From Neobacillus niacini (GTDB taxonomy: Bacteria; Bacillota; Bacilli; Bacillales; Cytobacillaceae), in the NCBI RefSeq assembly GCF_019749295.1, contig NZ_JACWFG010000001.1, forward strand, positions 20,507 to 84,506: a stretch of 64,000 bases of DNA, read 5' to 3'. Shown in pieces: positions 29,025-36,388 of this stretch. The first letter of the stretch is position 1; every line of letters starts with the position of its first letter. The position numbers and the translations under genes are program-made. Under the pieces are notes generated by a model that worked only from the letters and a program-made list of their open reading frames with translations, did no database searches and was not told the origin of the DNA.

Positions 29025-29590
29025 TATTTCACTTCCTTTTCCATTTCCTCGCGAATCTTGCGTACTTCACTTATGGCGAAATCATCCACTAAGTTCACGA
29101 GCAATTCTTCGACCTTTTTATCAGCAGAAAGAGCAAGGTACTGGACTAAAACCTTTAAATTTTCATCAGTAAAACTTTCTTCGTCGAAATAGTAACCGAT
29201 TACCGATTTATCGCTTTTCTTTGAATTGCATGTAGGACAACTAATTACCAAATTGTTAATATGATCCGCTCCGCCCTGGCTTCGAGCCCTTACATGTTCA
29301 ACATGAAATGTCGGTCCGTTTGGCTCCTCTTTGGCTCCGCAATAAATACAGATACCTCCGAAGGCCTCCAGCAGTGCTTTTATCTCTTCAAGAGTTACAG
29401 CGACTTCATTTCCGGCCATTTCCGCACGTAGCTTTAGTTTGTAAAAGGCGTGGTAAGCGCGGTCTGTCGATTTCGCTTTACAGCTTTTGCACCTAGTGGT
29501 GCGACCACCTTCGTATCTTTTATCCCGTTCAAATTCATCCCGTGCCTTAACCTCGCCGCAAATCCTACAAGTCCTTAACGTTTGACTCAT
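29024..29590 (-). CDS. HNH endonuclease
   Basis: A 188-residue nuclease. The N-terminus has a zinc ribbon (CRICGEVKARDEF ... CKSC). The HNH core at about residues 78-125 reads CIYCGAKEEP, HVEHVRARSQGGADHINNL and ISCPTCNSKKSDK, with the catalytic His pair and two CxxC zinc-binding pairs. HNH proteins beside phage terminase genes assist DNA packaging; elsewhere they can be homing or restriction nucleases. The start overlaps the preceding gene's stop by 4 bases. Confidence 0.88.
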   Translation of the reverse strand: MSQTLRTCRICGEVKARDEFERDKRYEGGRTTRCKSCKAKSTDRAYHAFYKLKLRAEMAGNEVAVTLEEIKALLEAFGGICIYCGAKEEPNGPTFHVEHVRARSQGGADHINNLVISCPTCNSKKSDKSVIGYYFDEESFTDENLKVLVQYLALSADKKVEELLVNLVDDFAISEVRKIREEMEKEVK

Positions 29591-29808
29591 GCGCTCTTCC
29601 CCCTCTTTTTAAATCGGAAATCCATCCAAAGCCTCGGAATCATTTCAGTGATTTGGCGTTTAGTGCAATGCGGTCCGAACGTGAAATACCTTGCCTCTTC
29701 TCCGTCCGTGACTTTCGCAACTATCTGTTTTTGATGGTGCGGGTAATTTCCGCCAGGTATACAAAGGATTGTATGAATTGCCTTTTCTCCACTCAAAACT
29801 ATTGCCAT
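29587..29808 (-). CDS. Small hypothetical protein, 73 aa
   Basis: Product begins MAIVLSGEKAIHTILCIPG and ends LWMDFRFKKRGKSA. A strong AAGGGGG lies immediately before the ATG, which is too close for this ATG, so the true start may be the TTG at codon 5. It is coupled to the HNH gene by an ATGA overlap. No known domain. Confidence 0.55.
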   Translation of the reverse strand: MAIVLSGEKAIHTILCIPGGNYPHHQKQIVAKVTDGEEARYFTFGPHCTKRQITEMIPRLWMDFRFKKRGKSA

Positions 29809-29836
29809 CCCCCTTCAATAGTGTTATATTTAAGGT

Positions 29837-30052
29837 TTAAACACTTTTTCTAAAACCATCGTAAAAAAGATCAAACTCTTCTGGCAGTCCAGCTTCTATT
29901 CGTACTAATTTGGCTCGAATATAATCGGTAATATCACGCTGATTTTTTTCTATAGCACAGATTGTCGATGCCGCAACACCGATTCTTTTTGCGAACTTTT
30001 CTTGCGATTCCTCTAAAAAATAACGAATAGCCTTTGCTTTCATCCCGTCCAA
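29837..30052 (-). CDS. Cro/C1-type HTH regulator, 71 aa
   Basis: Small single-domain DNA-binding protein with a five-helix XRE fold (IRYFLEESQEKFAKRIG, VAASTICAIEKNQRDI). It starts at a TTG with AGGAGG eight bases upstream. It sits within the minus-strand operon between the replication genes and the HNH gene, where phages often encode a late or control regulator. Confidence 0.75.
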   Translation of the reverse strand: MDGMKAKAIRYFLEESQEKFAKRIGVAASTICAIEKNQRDITDYIRAKLVRIEAGLPEEFDLFYDGFRKSV

Positions 30053-30115
30053 TTCGATTACCTCCTATCTATTCCGTTTGAGCCCAAAAAAATTAACGAA
30101 CTATTATGGGCTTTC

Positions 30116-30787
30116 CTATATATGCATTTTTTTACTGCGGCTAAATTCTAGCGCCCTCTTGCGCTCGAGTCTCAGGTGTCTCTCCGAATACTTTTCCGCA
30201 AAATAGTCTGGCTCTAATTGAGATACTTCAACGTCTCCATAACGATGCTTATGGCTGATCCCTCTGACGTAAACCTTATCACTTCCATCCGTTGGCGTAG
30301 CTTTGTTATTTCGCTTATACCCGCGTTGAATTGCCGCGTCAATTTGCTCGAGTTTGTCATTTGAGAATGGCGTTTCGTAACGATGAGCACGCTTAAGCAT
30401 GTAGTGTTCCGAGACATAATAGGGATACTCAAGCCAATGCACGTGACATTCGTACATTTCGCGTTCGAATGATTTCTCCTTCTTCGGCTTCAATAGCTCT
30501 TTGTCAGCCTTCTTGACCGCCTTGGCGTGATTATCTTTCGCAAATTTGCAAGATGGGCCGCACACTTTCGAGTTATTCGGCTTTGTTTTGTCGCGATAAA
30601 AATACCCGCACCAGTCACATCGTTTAATCCGTTTGTCATTATTGTCGTTAAAATCTCCCTTGATTAGGCGATTAATTAGTAACAGTGCTTTGTCTCGAGT
30701 TATCTCTACGTTCAATTGTTCGAAGAATGAGCTTGCATATTCAATGGCTCCTTCGCCCGGGTTCTTAAAATTTATATTGGCTGTCAT
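30116..30787 (-). CDS. Hypothetical zinc-finger protein, 223 aa
   Basis: Unrecognised basic protein. A four-Cys cluster, CDWCGYFYRDKTKPNNSKVCGPSC, lies at about residues 60-83, and the C-terminus is rich in Arg and Lys. I start at the ATG at 30787, with GGGG nine bases upstream. It follows the primase-like gene on the same strand, so a role in replication or DNA binding is plausible but unproven. Confidence 0.65.
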   Translation of the reverse strand: MTANINFKNPGEGAIEYASSFFEQLNVEITRDKALLLINRLIKGDFNDNNDKRIKRCDWCGYFYRDKTKPNNSKVCGPSCKFAKDNHAKAVKKADKELLKPKKEKSFEREMYECHVHWLEYPYYVSEHYMLKRAHRYETPFSNDKLEQIDAAIQRGYKRNNKATPTDGSDKVYVRGISHKHRYGDVEVSQLEPDYFAEKYSERHLRLERKRALEFSRSKKMHI

Positions 30788-30895
30788 TTTCATTTCCCCT
30801 TTTGGCTGTTTTGTGTTACTATTAAATTGGATAAATGTGTACAAAATCGGTAACGTAATAACATATTTATATATATAGAGCTTTTAAACACCGCC

Positions 30896-32323
30896 CTATA
30901 ACGCCCACTTATTCTCGTATTCCCTACGCTTTACATACCGCTTGATTTCCTTTACATCGCATAATTGTAATGCAACGTCGACGACTGATTGCTCATTTGA
31001 TACTTCGACACTCGGCTCATCCTCCGCAACTTCCGGAAGTAATAGACGATACTTGTTAGGCTTATGGCGAAATTGGCCGAGCTCAAGACTCTTCGCAATA
31101 TCTACCTCGCCCTTTCGCCGATATTCAACGTAACCTTTTTCCACCAGCGTCTTTATTGCATTCTGAACGGTCTCCCTCGAAGTCGTGCCAATCATAGCCA
31201 TCGCTGTCTTAGTCTTCAGATAAAAAGTCGGCCCGTAGCGCTTGCTTGTTACGAGCATCGCGTAAAGCATTTGCTTTTGCTTGAAGGTGCCGCATTGCAG
31301 AACCGCCAGTATTTCGGACTTATAAATCGTAACCTGTTTGTCTGTGTTTCCGAGTTTCATATCTTTTTCGTAAGCATAAGCGACAAGCCTTTGCGCCTCT
31401 TTAAGCCAATGGTCCGGCGTGCTGCCTTTGCTGAAATACTGCGGAGGTGTGGCGTTAAGAATGTCCATAATCGCCTCGACAGCTTCTTCTGGCTCAAATC
31501 CTTGCGAATTATAGAAACACGCAAGCGTCAGCGTGGTCGAGTGCCTGCTGTTACTTTCGGTAAGTCTGCCCGCTTCGAGTATGCGACGTGCTTTTTGCAA
31601 TGCTGCAGATACGTCGATCACGTTGGCCATGATATTCGTTTCAGCCGCTACCGCCTCGAATTCACTCGCCTGTTGGTCGGTAAGTCCGAAGTCTGACTCG
31701 GTTATTATCGTTGAGTCCATCGGCTGTACGTCGAGCAAATAGTCGAAGGATTTAATAGGAGTCAACGTTTCATTATCGCAAAACCAACAGCGATTGCCGG
31801 TCTTTTGGTGGACGCCGAGTGGTAATTTTATGCCTTGAGTCCATGAGGGTCGAAACTCTATTTGACCGTCCTGCAATTTGCCGACCGTGGCTATTACGTT
31901 GTCATAGAAGACGCGAATCTCTTTCACGGGTATCGGCTTATCGAAGAACATATCGACATGATAGCCTTTATTACCGCTAACGCTTACGTGAATGTCCTGC
32001 CGCTTAATATTAAACTCGTGAACTAGTACGTCGATCAGCTTTAGCGTTGCCCAGCGCGCAAGACCTTTGTCGTTAAAGTCAACGTCGAAGGTTATGAATT
32101 TGTTAAAATAGCCTCCGTTGAAAATTCCGTAGGTTAGGTCGCCATCAATATGCGTCTTTAACATACTGTCGTTTAGAACGACCACTCTGGCGCTATGCTT
32201 TTTATTAAACGTCACATAACTGTTTGGAAATTGGACTAAATACTTGCTACGTGTTTGGATGTAGAGCTCATTTATTTTTGCGTAAATAAGTTTGCGGCTG
32301 TTCTCTGTTGGCAGTTTTGGCAA
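30896..32323 (-). CDS. Archaeo-eukaryotic-type primase (TOTE-like) with C-terminal winged helix
   Basis: A 475-residue replication protein starting at a TTG. The N-terminal half (about 50-210) has AEP primase motifs: FITFDVDFND with the catalytic Asp pair, HVSVSGNKGYHVDMFF with the SGxxGxH motif, and IKLPLGVHQKTGNRCWFC, matching primase domains of the TOTE type. The middle is helical and resembles primase-associated domains. Residues about 330-420 look like a winged helix (AMAMIGTTSRETVQNAIKTLVEKGYVEYRR). No helicase motif is present. Iteron repeats lie 250-400 bases upstream, so protein and repeats together could form an autonomous replicon. Confidence 0.8.
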   Translation of the reverse strand: MPKLPTENSRKLIYAKINELYIQTRSKYLVQFPNSYVTFNKKHSARVVVLNDSMLKTHIDGDLTYGIFNGGYFNKFITFDVDFNDKGLARWATLKLIDVLVHEFNIKRQDIHVSVSGNKGYHVDMFFDKPIPVKEIRVFYDNVIATVGKLQDGQIEFRPSWTQGIKLPLGVHQKTGNRCWFCDNETLTPIKSFDYLLDVQPMDSTIITESDFGLTDQQASEFEAVAAETNIMANVIDVSAALQKARRILEAGRLTESNSRHSTTLTLACFYNSQGFEPEEAVEAIMDILNATPPQYFSKGSTPDHWLKEAQRLVAYAYEKDMKLGNTDKQVTIYKSEILAVLQCGTFKQKQMLYAMLVTSKRYGPTFYLKTKTAMAMIGTTSRETVQNAIKTLVEKGYVEYRRKGEVDIAKSLELGQFRHKPNKYRLLLPEVAEDEPSVEVSNEQSVVDVALQLCDVKEIKRYVKRREYENKWAL

Positions 32324-32328
32324 TCAAC

Positions 32329-32505
32329 TCATTCCTTCCTCTCGAATCTTGCTAATTCTCCATCGAGCTCAGGCGTGTTTAAAAATACAAAGACCAATTT
32401 GCCTCGGTACCGTCGACTCGGCTCGATATCAACTAACTTAAAATCTTTTGCGACCAGTTCCTTCGCAACTCTTACACTTAGTACACACTTGTACTTTTCT
32501 TCCAT
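32329..32505 (-). CDS. Small DUF5659-like protein, 58 aa
   Basis: Short gene with GGAGGGG and ATG in good register; its stop lies 5 bases before the primase TTG. The product MEEKYKCVLSVRVAKELV, DFKLVDIEPSRRYRGKLVFVFLN resembles the DUF5659 pattern found in Gram-positive phages and plasmids. Function unknown; probably co-translated with the primase. Confidence 0.6.
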   Translation of the reverse strand: MEEKYKCVLSVRVAKELVAKDFKLVDIEPSRRYRGKLVFVFLNTPELDGELARFERKE

Positions 32506-32568
32506 TCGTTATCCCCTCCGTAATTTTGTTTTATGTGAACGCGGACTTGCCGCGGAAAAAATACCGCT

Positions 32569-32723
32569 TAATAATAGTGACGTATTAGAATGATTTTTCG
32601 GACACCTTACCTAATAATACGAATGAGTTTTAAATGTCGCGCACCCTTACTTAATAATAGGAACGAGATCCGAAAGTCGCGCAGTCTTCACTGTATAATA
32701 AGAACGAAATTTAAAAGTCGCGC
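32569..32723. repeat. Tandem 40-41-bp iterons, candidate replication origin
   Basis: Three clear units and one degenerate unit, each with TAATAAT, then a GAACGA-like segment, and ending GTCGCGC. TAATAAT-type starts are at 32569, 32612, 32652 and 32693; GTCGCGC is at 32636, 32676 and 32717. The array sits immediately upstream of the primase operon. Iterons next to a replication gene are typical origins; tandem promoter-like -10 boxes are an alternative reading. Confidence 0.6.
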
Positions 32724-32739
32724 ACTTTTTAAAAAATAC

Positions 32740-32768
32740 TTGCGAACATTTGTTCGGTATGCTATTAT
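32740..32768 (+). promoter_or_regulatory. LexA-controlled promoter, plus strand
   Basis: -35 TTGCGA (32740-32745), 17-base spacer and -10 TATTAT (32763-32768). The SOS box CGAACATTTGTTCG (32743-32756) overlaps the -35 and spacer and is a perfect palindrome of the Gram-positive LexA type (CGAAC-N4-GTTCG). Confidence 0.8.
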
Positions 32769-32774
32769 AAAAAT

Positions 32775-33157
32775 AGAAAAAGGCCTGACCCGCATGCCAC
32801 CACGAATCAAGCCTTACATATACTCGGCGCTACCTATTGGGTTGCCGCCAGTCACCGAGAGTCGGCCAGCAGACTTGTGACGGCTCCAAGCACAAATCTT
32901 TCGTGCCACCGAAGGAGCTCCACCTGGAGTCGTGCTGCTATTTAAAATCGCTTGCTGATACGCCCTTGCCTTCGACGTACCAACGTCACGATTACCGGTA
33001 CAGCAATGCCGTACCCTTTATTTCTAAAGCGATTGCCGTCGCTTACCTAAAAACCACCGCTACCTGGATCGTGTACCATATGATATAATCGACTCCTAGA
33101 GTATTTTCGAGAGCTTGCCGGGACCTCCACAGTCATAAAGGCAGGCTCTTACTTTTT
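32775..33157 (+). ncRNA. Short SOS-controlled transcription unit, RNA or micro-gene
   Basis: Runs from the LexA-box promoter to a hairpin near 33109-33157 (AGAGCTTGCC ... GGCAGGCTCT, then TTACTTTTTT), against the direction of both neighbours. ORFs in it are weak: 28 codons from the ATG at 32794 (MPPRIKPYIYSALPIG) with a poor ribosome-binding site, and 83 codons from a TTG at 32837 with none. Several small hairpins are possible, such as GGTAC/GTACC and CTCCA/TGGAG. I therefore favour a regulatory RNA, with a small peptide not excluded. Confidence 0.45.
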
Positions 33158-33457
33158 TGCAAGTTCATACATAACCTCGAGAAATGATGCAGTCGCAAGC
33201 CATTCCAAGCCCAAAGCGTCCAATCGTTCGTTATCTCCCTCGAGAAATTCTGCTTCAAGCATTCCGCATTCTGCACGGTCAATATAAACGGTATTTTGGT
33301 CATCGCTTATAGGCTCGTTAGGAATAAGTATTACTGCGTCGTTTTCGCTTCTCTCAAGAATGACGTTTGGCGCCAGCAAGAAAACTTCATCTTCGACTAC
33401 TCCGAAATCCGGATCATCCGACACAGTGTAAACAGCCTTAATTTTGCGTACAGTCAT
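33149..33457 (-). CDS. Hypothetical protein, 102 aa
   Basis: Acidic protein (MTVRKIKAVYTVSDDPDFG ... ATASFLEVMYELAKK) with AAAGGAGGG before the ATG. It overlaps the upstream gene by 4 bases. Length and the C-terminal helix resemble the 102-aa product at 34185-34493, suggesting distant paralogy. Function unknown. Confidence 0.6.
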   Translation of the reverse strand: MTVRKIKAVYTVSDDPDFGVVEDEVFLLAPNVILERSENDAVILIPNEPISDDQNTVYIDRAECGMLEAEFLEGDNERLDALGLEWLATASFLEVMYELAKK

Positions 33458-33672
33458 GCGATTCTTCCCTCCTTTAGAGTTTCGCCAAATAGATTCGATG
33501 CTTGAAATGCGTTAATTTCTCCGCAGCCAAATCTTACTTTCTTAGAGATTTCCGGAAATAACTCCGACATTTTTGCTGGTGAGATTGTAACCGGAGGATT
33601 AGGATCCCCGTTTACCACATATAAGTTAAACCAGCCAACTATTGTTTTTACATAACGAATCTGAACTGTCAT
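33454..33672 (-). CDS. Hypothetical protein, 72 aa
   Basis: Product begins MTVQIRYVKTIVGWFNLYV, with AGGAGGG upstream. The segment WFNLYVVNGDPNPPVTIS to LFPEIS aligns loosely with the 72-aa product at 33982-34200 (SFDLRIIGTTGKPIFIC to FFPGTS), so the two may be old duplicates. Part of the leftward early operon. Confidence 0.6.
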   Translation of the reverse strand: MTVQIRYVKTIVGWFNLYVVNGDPNPPVTISPAKMSELFPEISKKVRFGCGEINAFQASNLFGETLKEGRIA

Positions 33673-33687
33673 TTTATTTCCCTCCTA

Positions 33688-33906
33688 TTATTTCTTACCT
33701 AATCGTGATTCCATTTCATTAATTTCATCAACTGAATATCCAGTGGTTAGTAGAATATCCAGGTATGCGTCGTAAAGCCCTTCACGGTAACCAACGTATT
33801 CATCGTCACCTGTATAATCTAGCCGACTCCGATGTTCATCTACTTCATTCCACGCCTTAACCATTTCAGAGACAATTCGTTCAACTTGGTTAAAACTTAA
33901 CCCCAT
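33688..33906 (-). CDS. Hypothetical protein, 72 aa, acidic
   Basis: Acidic helical protein (MGLSFNQVERIVSEMVKAW, GYSVDEINEMESRLGKK) with AAGGAGGTGATGGG before the ATG. No domain recognised. Member of the leftward operon of small genes. Confidence 0.6.
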   Translation of the reverse strand: MGLSFNQVERIVSEMVKAWNEVDEHRSRLDYTGDDEYVGYREGLYDAYLDILLTTGYSVDEINEMESRLGKK

Positions 33907-33981
33907 CCCATCACCTCCTTAAAATCATCAACTTGTACAAAATTAGCTAAAAAGGATGTCGGCATAATACCGACGTAAGTA

Positions 33982-34200
33982 TTACGTGTTTTGCTCGAAA
34001 AACTCTTCAGCAAAGGCCTTATCCATTTTTACTATTCCGGCCTTATAACTAGTCGATGTGCCTGGAAAAAATCGCTTAAATTGCTTCGAACAAATAAAGA
34101 TAGGTTTCCCAGTAGTTCCGATGATACGGAGGTCAAAGGAGCCGTCGGGCTTTCTGATAAAACGGACGTCAACAGGCTTAGTAATTATCGGGATGAACAT
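33982..34200 (-). CDS. Hypothetical protein, 72 aa, basic
   Basis: Starts MFIPIITKPVDVRFIRKPD with GAGGGAGG upstream; mostly beta-like N-terminus with an acidic end. It overlaps the upstream 102-aa gene by 16 bases. Weakly similar to the product of 33454-33672. Confidence 0.6.
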   Translation of the reverse strand: MFIPIITKPVDVRFIRKPDGSFDLRIIGTTGKPIFICSKQFKRFFPGTSTSYKAGIVKMDKAFAEEFFEQNT

Positions 34201-34493
34201 TTAATCCGAGCCTCCCTCAACGTGACTAAGTATTCGAAAAACTCAATGGCTGACATTTTACTAACCTTTTCGATGTCTACCGTTTTACATGGATCACCGA
34301 CGAGAAAAAAGTGTGCGAAAAATAATGAATAGGTGAAGTCGAGGTCGTTTGTCCCGTCTTTTAAACGAAAAATTGTCATTCCTTCCTCTTCAAAAACAAC
34401 TGCAGCTCGATTTTTTAACATGATCGCTTGATAAGACTGAAAAATCTCTGAACCGTCGTTATCCTGTTCACGCAAATAAACCGTTTCTATCAT
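34185..34493 (-). CDS. Hypothetical protein, 102 aa, first gene of the leftward operon
   Basis: I start at the ATG at 34493 (MIETVYLREQDNDGSEIFQ), with AAGGAG seven bases upstream; a GTG at 34502 overlaps that site. It is the first gene after the regulated leftward promoter at 34547-34576. It contains no recognised domain. Confidence 0.6.
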   Translation of the reverse strand: MIETVYLREQDNDGSEIFQSYQAIMLKNRAAVVFEEEGMTIFRLKDGTNDLDFTYSLFFAHFFLVGDPCKTVDIEKVSKMSAIEFFEYLVTLREARIKCSSR

Positions 34494-34521
34494 TGCGCCC
34501 ACTCCTTGTTGTTTAACTCCT

Positions 34522-34576
34522 GCGGTAATACCACTGGGTTAATTAGAGTATATAACTCCAGCAGTAAAACCGTCAA
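34522..34576 (-). promoter_or_regulatory. Leftward early promoter with operator-like motif
   Basis: On the minus strand, -35 TTGACG (34576-34571), 18-base spacer and -10 TATACT (34552-34547). About 14 bases beyond the -10 is GCGGTAATACCA (34522-34533), a copy of a motif repeated near the other HTH genes of the element. It is opposite the rightward HTH gene at 34675, giving a phage-like divergent switch. Confidence 0.6.
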
Positions 34577-34674
34577 GGTAAAAATTAAAAAAATTTAGAA
34601 ACTTTTTAAGAAACTTTTTCGTAAAAATAAGTTATAATAGAAAATACAGAAACTGAGGTTCGGGAGAGGTATAT

Positions 34675-34914
34675 ATGACACTAGAATTTAAATTAGGTGA
34701 CGTACTAGAGGAATTAGAGATATCGATGAACGCCTTAGCGGTAGAAGGCAAGATCCGACCGGCAACTGTCTCATCCTACGTAAAAGGTGACGTCAGTCGA
34801 ATCGAAGTCGAGACGTTAGTCAGCATCCTAGACACGGTCAATCGCTTGGCCGAAGAAAAGGGATTAAAGCACAGCTACAGCATCGAGGATGTAGTTTCAT
34901 ACGAATACAAATAA
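34675..34914 (+). CDS. Cro/C1-type HTH repressor, 79 aa
   Basis: Small XRE-family protein with helix-turn-helix MNALAVEGKIRPATVSSYVKG near residues 17-37, then RIEVETLVSILDTVNRLAEE. It is transcribed rightward, divergent from the leftward operon, with GGGAGAGG before the ATG and a TATAAT near 34633. This position is that of a lysogeny-type master repressor. A compact terminator follows its stop. Confidence 0.78.
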   Translation: MTLEFKLGDVLEELEISMNALAVEGKIRPATVSSYVKGDVSRIEVETLVSILDTVNRLAEEKGLKHSYSIEDVVSYEYK

Positions 34915-34938
34915 GCGACCCGTCAAGGTCGCCTTTTT
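34915..34938 (+). terminator. Terminator of the HTH repressor gene
   Basis: GCGACC, 6-base loop, GGTCGC followed by CTTTTTC, starting directly after the stop codon. Confidence 0.85.
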
Positions 34939-35183
34939 CATGCGCTAATATCTACATGCCTCTTACACTTGCAGCATTGGAATACATTCGGACGTATTTC
35001 GCGGTGTCTCTTTAACTTGCGACAGGTCTGACAGCTCAGCGTCACATGTCTGCCACTTCCTTCGTTAATGACTAGGTCCGAATCTTCCGTAACCAGTTCC
35101 TCGTCCTCCTCAGCACCCGTAGAAAAGACAGCATACGCCATTATGACGGTCATGCCTCCGGTTATAAAACTGACCCAGCTCAT
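34938..35183 (-). CDS. Membrane-anchored zinc-ribbon protein, 81 aa
   Basis: One N-terminal membrane helix (WVSFITGGMTVIMAYAVF), an acidic linker (EEDEELVTEDSD) and a C-terminal zinc ribbon, CQTCRKLKRHREIRPNVFQCCKC. GGGAGG precedes the ATG and the start overlaps the previous stop by 4 bases. Function unknown. Confidence 0.65.
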   Translation of the reverse strand: MSWVSFITGGMTVIMAYAVFSTGAEEDEELVTEDSDLVINEGSGRHVTLSCQTCRKLKRHREIRPNVFQCCKCKRHVDISA

Positions 35184-35455
35184 CGGAAGTCCTCCCGGCC
35201 AGTTAATACGTAGTTCAGCTCTCCGTTATTATTGACGACGATCACGCGGTAGGCTGCTTGTGTACAATACTCGCGCTGCAGTTCCGAGACAAGTTCTGCG
35301 TCGTTTAACCCCTTTTCGATGAGTATTCCGGCCAATGTCGTCGGCTTCATGTTGCAAGCGGTCGCCAGGCGCCTGAGCTTCGAGTCTTGCTTATTGGAGA
35401 GCGAAACGTTCACTCGATTAACTTTCTTGCCACCCAATCCCTTTCCTTCTATCAT
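35180..35455 (-). CDS. Ribbon-helix-helix-like protein, 91 aa
   Basis: Contains a strand-helix-helix pattern, KVNRVNVSLSNKQDSKLRRLA then CNMKPTTLAGILIEKGLND (about residues 11-52), typical of Arc/CopG-type DNA-binding proteins. The C-terminal half has a short beta segment, AYRVIVVNNNGELNYVLTG. Strong AGGGAGG site. A probable regulator in the middle of the element. Confidence 0.65.
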   Translation of the reverse strand: MIEGKGLGGKKVNRVNVSLSNKQDSKLRRLATACNMKPTTLAGILIEKGLNDAELVSELQREYCTQAAYRVIVVNNNGELNYVLTGREDFR

Positions 35456-35546
35456 TCCGGTGACCTCCCTTTTGAAATCGTCATGACAATTGACAACGTC
35501 AACCGCGTTACACTGTTACGCAAAGGGTCCGTCGAAGAGACGGGTA

Positions 35547-35753
35547 TTACTTCCCTACGACTATTTTGATTCCACCGCTTGCACTACGTTTAACGATCTT
35601 GAGCGGAGCATTTCTGCGCTGCATATCCTCGAATATTAACGCCTTTACATACGGACTAAACTCGATATTCTCCTCTGCCAGACGGTCTAAGAACGCCCTA
35701 TCTTGCGGATTGGTAATGTTAAAAGAAACCGACTTAACTCTCTTATTACTCAT
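35547..35753 (-). CDS. Ribbon-helix-helix-like protein, 68 aa
   Basis: Short basic protein: strand KSVSFNITN, helix PQDRAFLDRLAEENI, helix EFSPYVKALIFEDMQRR and a basic tail. This is the layout of CopG/ParG-like regulators in plasmids and phages. AGGAGG precedes the ATG. Divergent from the HTH gene at 35893; a GCGGTAATATCG motif lies in the gap. Confidence 0.65.
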   Translation of the reverse strand: MSNKRVKSVSFNITNPQDRAFLDRLAEENIEFSPYVKALIFEDMQRRNAPLKIVKRSASGGIKIVVGK

Positions 35754-35791
35754 CCTTAACGCCTCCTATCGCTTGATAGTATATGGTATGA

Positions 35792-35803
35792 GCGGTAATA
35801 TCG
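35792..35803. promoter_or_regulatory. Operator-like motif GCGGTAATATCG
   Basis: Same 12-base core as at 34522, with one change, in the divergent gap between the ribbon-helix-helix gene and the rightward HTH gene. Confidence 0.45.
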
Positions 35804-35892
35804 TCCTATCACAACATTTTTGGTAAAATTACAAATAATCTTGTGAGAGGATTACGGACAGCTCCGTCGAATTTATATGGTAGGTGATGTTG

Positions 35893-36099
35893 ATGGTAGT
35901 TAGCTTAATAGGATCGTGGATAAAACAGTCGGAGTATAATCGGCCGGAAATATGCAAGAGGTTCGGAGTATCGCAGAATACTCTATCGAATTGGTGTACG
36001 GGCAAGACTTATCCGTCAATTCCGCAGGCCTTCGAACTGGCTACGTTGCTGGGCGTTAAAGTGGACGACTTATATGCGGTGAAAGACGAAGTAAAATAA
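35893..36099 (+). CDS. Cro/C1-type HTH regulator, 68 aa
   Basis: XRE-family DNA-binding protein: SEYNRPEICKRFGVSQNTLSNW then PSIPQAFELATLLGVKVDDLY. I start at the ATG at 35893 (AGGTGATG upstream); in-frame GTG at 35884 and ATG at 35887 are too near that site. Transcribed rightward like the HTH gene at 34675. It may act as Cro to that protein's C1, or control excision and replication. Confidence 0.75.
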   Translation: MVVSLIGSWIKQSEYNRPEICKRFGVSQNTLSNWCTGKTYPSIPQAFELATLLGVKVDDLYAVKDEVK

Positions 36100-36103
36100 A
36101 TGT

Positions 36104-36220
36104 GCCGGTATTACGGCCTGGACCTGCATTATTTAGGAAATGGCCGCATAAGCTGACGTATAAGCGTGTCAGCGTCCGTAGAGGAGCTGCGTCTTTAAAA
36201 ATACATACCGGTAATACCGC
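36104..36220. promoter_or_regulatory. Inverted pair of operator-like motifs
   Basis: GCCGGTATTACGGC (36104-36117) and CCGGTAATACCGC (36208-36220) are inverted relative to each other and share the core found at 34522 and 35792. They lie between the HTH stop and a terminator. They could be looped repressor sites or pair as RNA. Confidence 0.45.
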
Positions 36221-36256
36221 AAAAAACCCCGTGCTTAATTGCTCGGGGCTTGTTTA
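36221..36256 (+). terminator. Terminator after the HTH gene at 35893
   Basis: CCCCG and CGGGG arms across a short AT loop, then TTGTTTATT. It also borders the convergent 43-aa gene. Confidence 0.6.
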
Positions 36257-36388
36257 TTATTTCTTATATTTTTCTAAAAGCCGCTCTACTTCCTTTTGGA
36301 GATAATCCTCAATTTTAAATTCACCTAAGAAAACTTGTTTTACAATTTTTACTTTGGGTGTCGTTTGTTTCTTTTTATTTGCCTTCAT
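36257..36388 (-). CDS. Small basic protein, 43 aa
   Basis: MKANKKKQTTPKVKIVKQ then VFLGEFKIEDYLQKEVERLLEKYKK. It begins at an ATGA overlap with the stop of the 94-aa gene, with GGTGATG upstream, so translation is coupled. Its form (basic strand, then amphipathic helix) resembles short proteins encoded near recombinases in Gram-positive phages. Function unknown. Confidence 0.6.
   Translation of the reverse strand: MKANKKKQTTPKVKIVKQVFLGEFKIEDYLQKEVERLLEKYKK

Noticed and set aside
32837..33088. 83-codon plus-strand frame in the SOS-linked unit
   Set aside because: Starts at TTG without a ribosome-binding site; kept only as a possible reading inside the candidate RNA.
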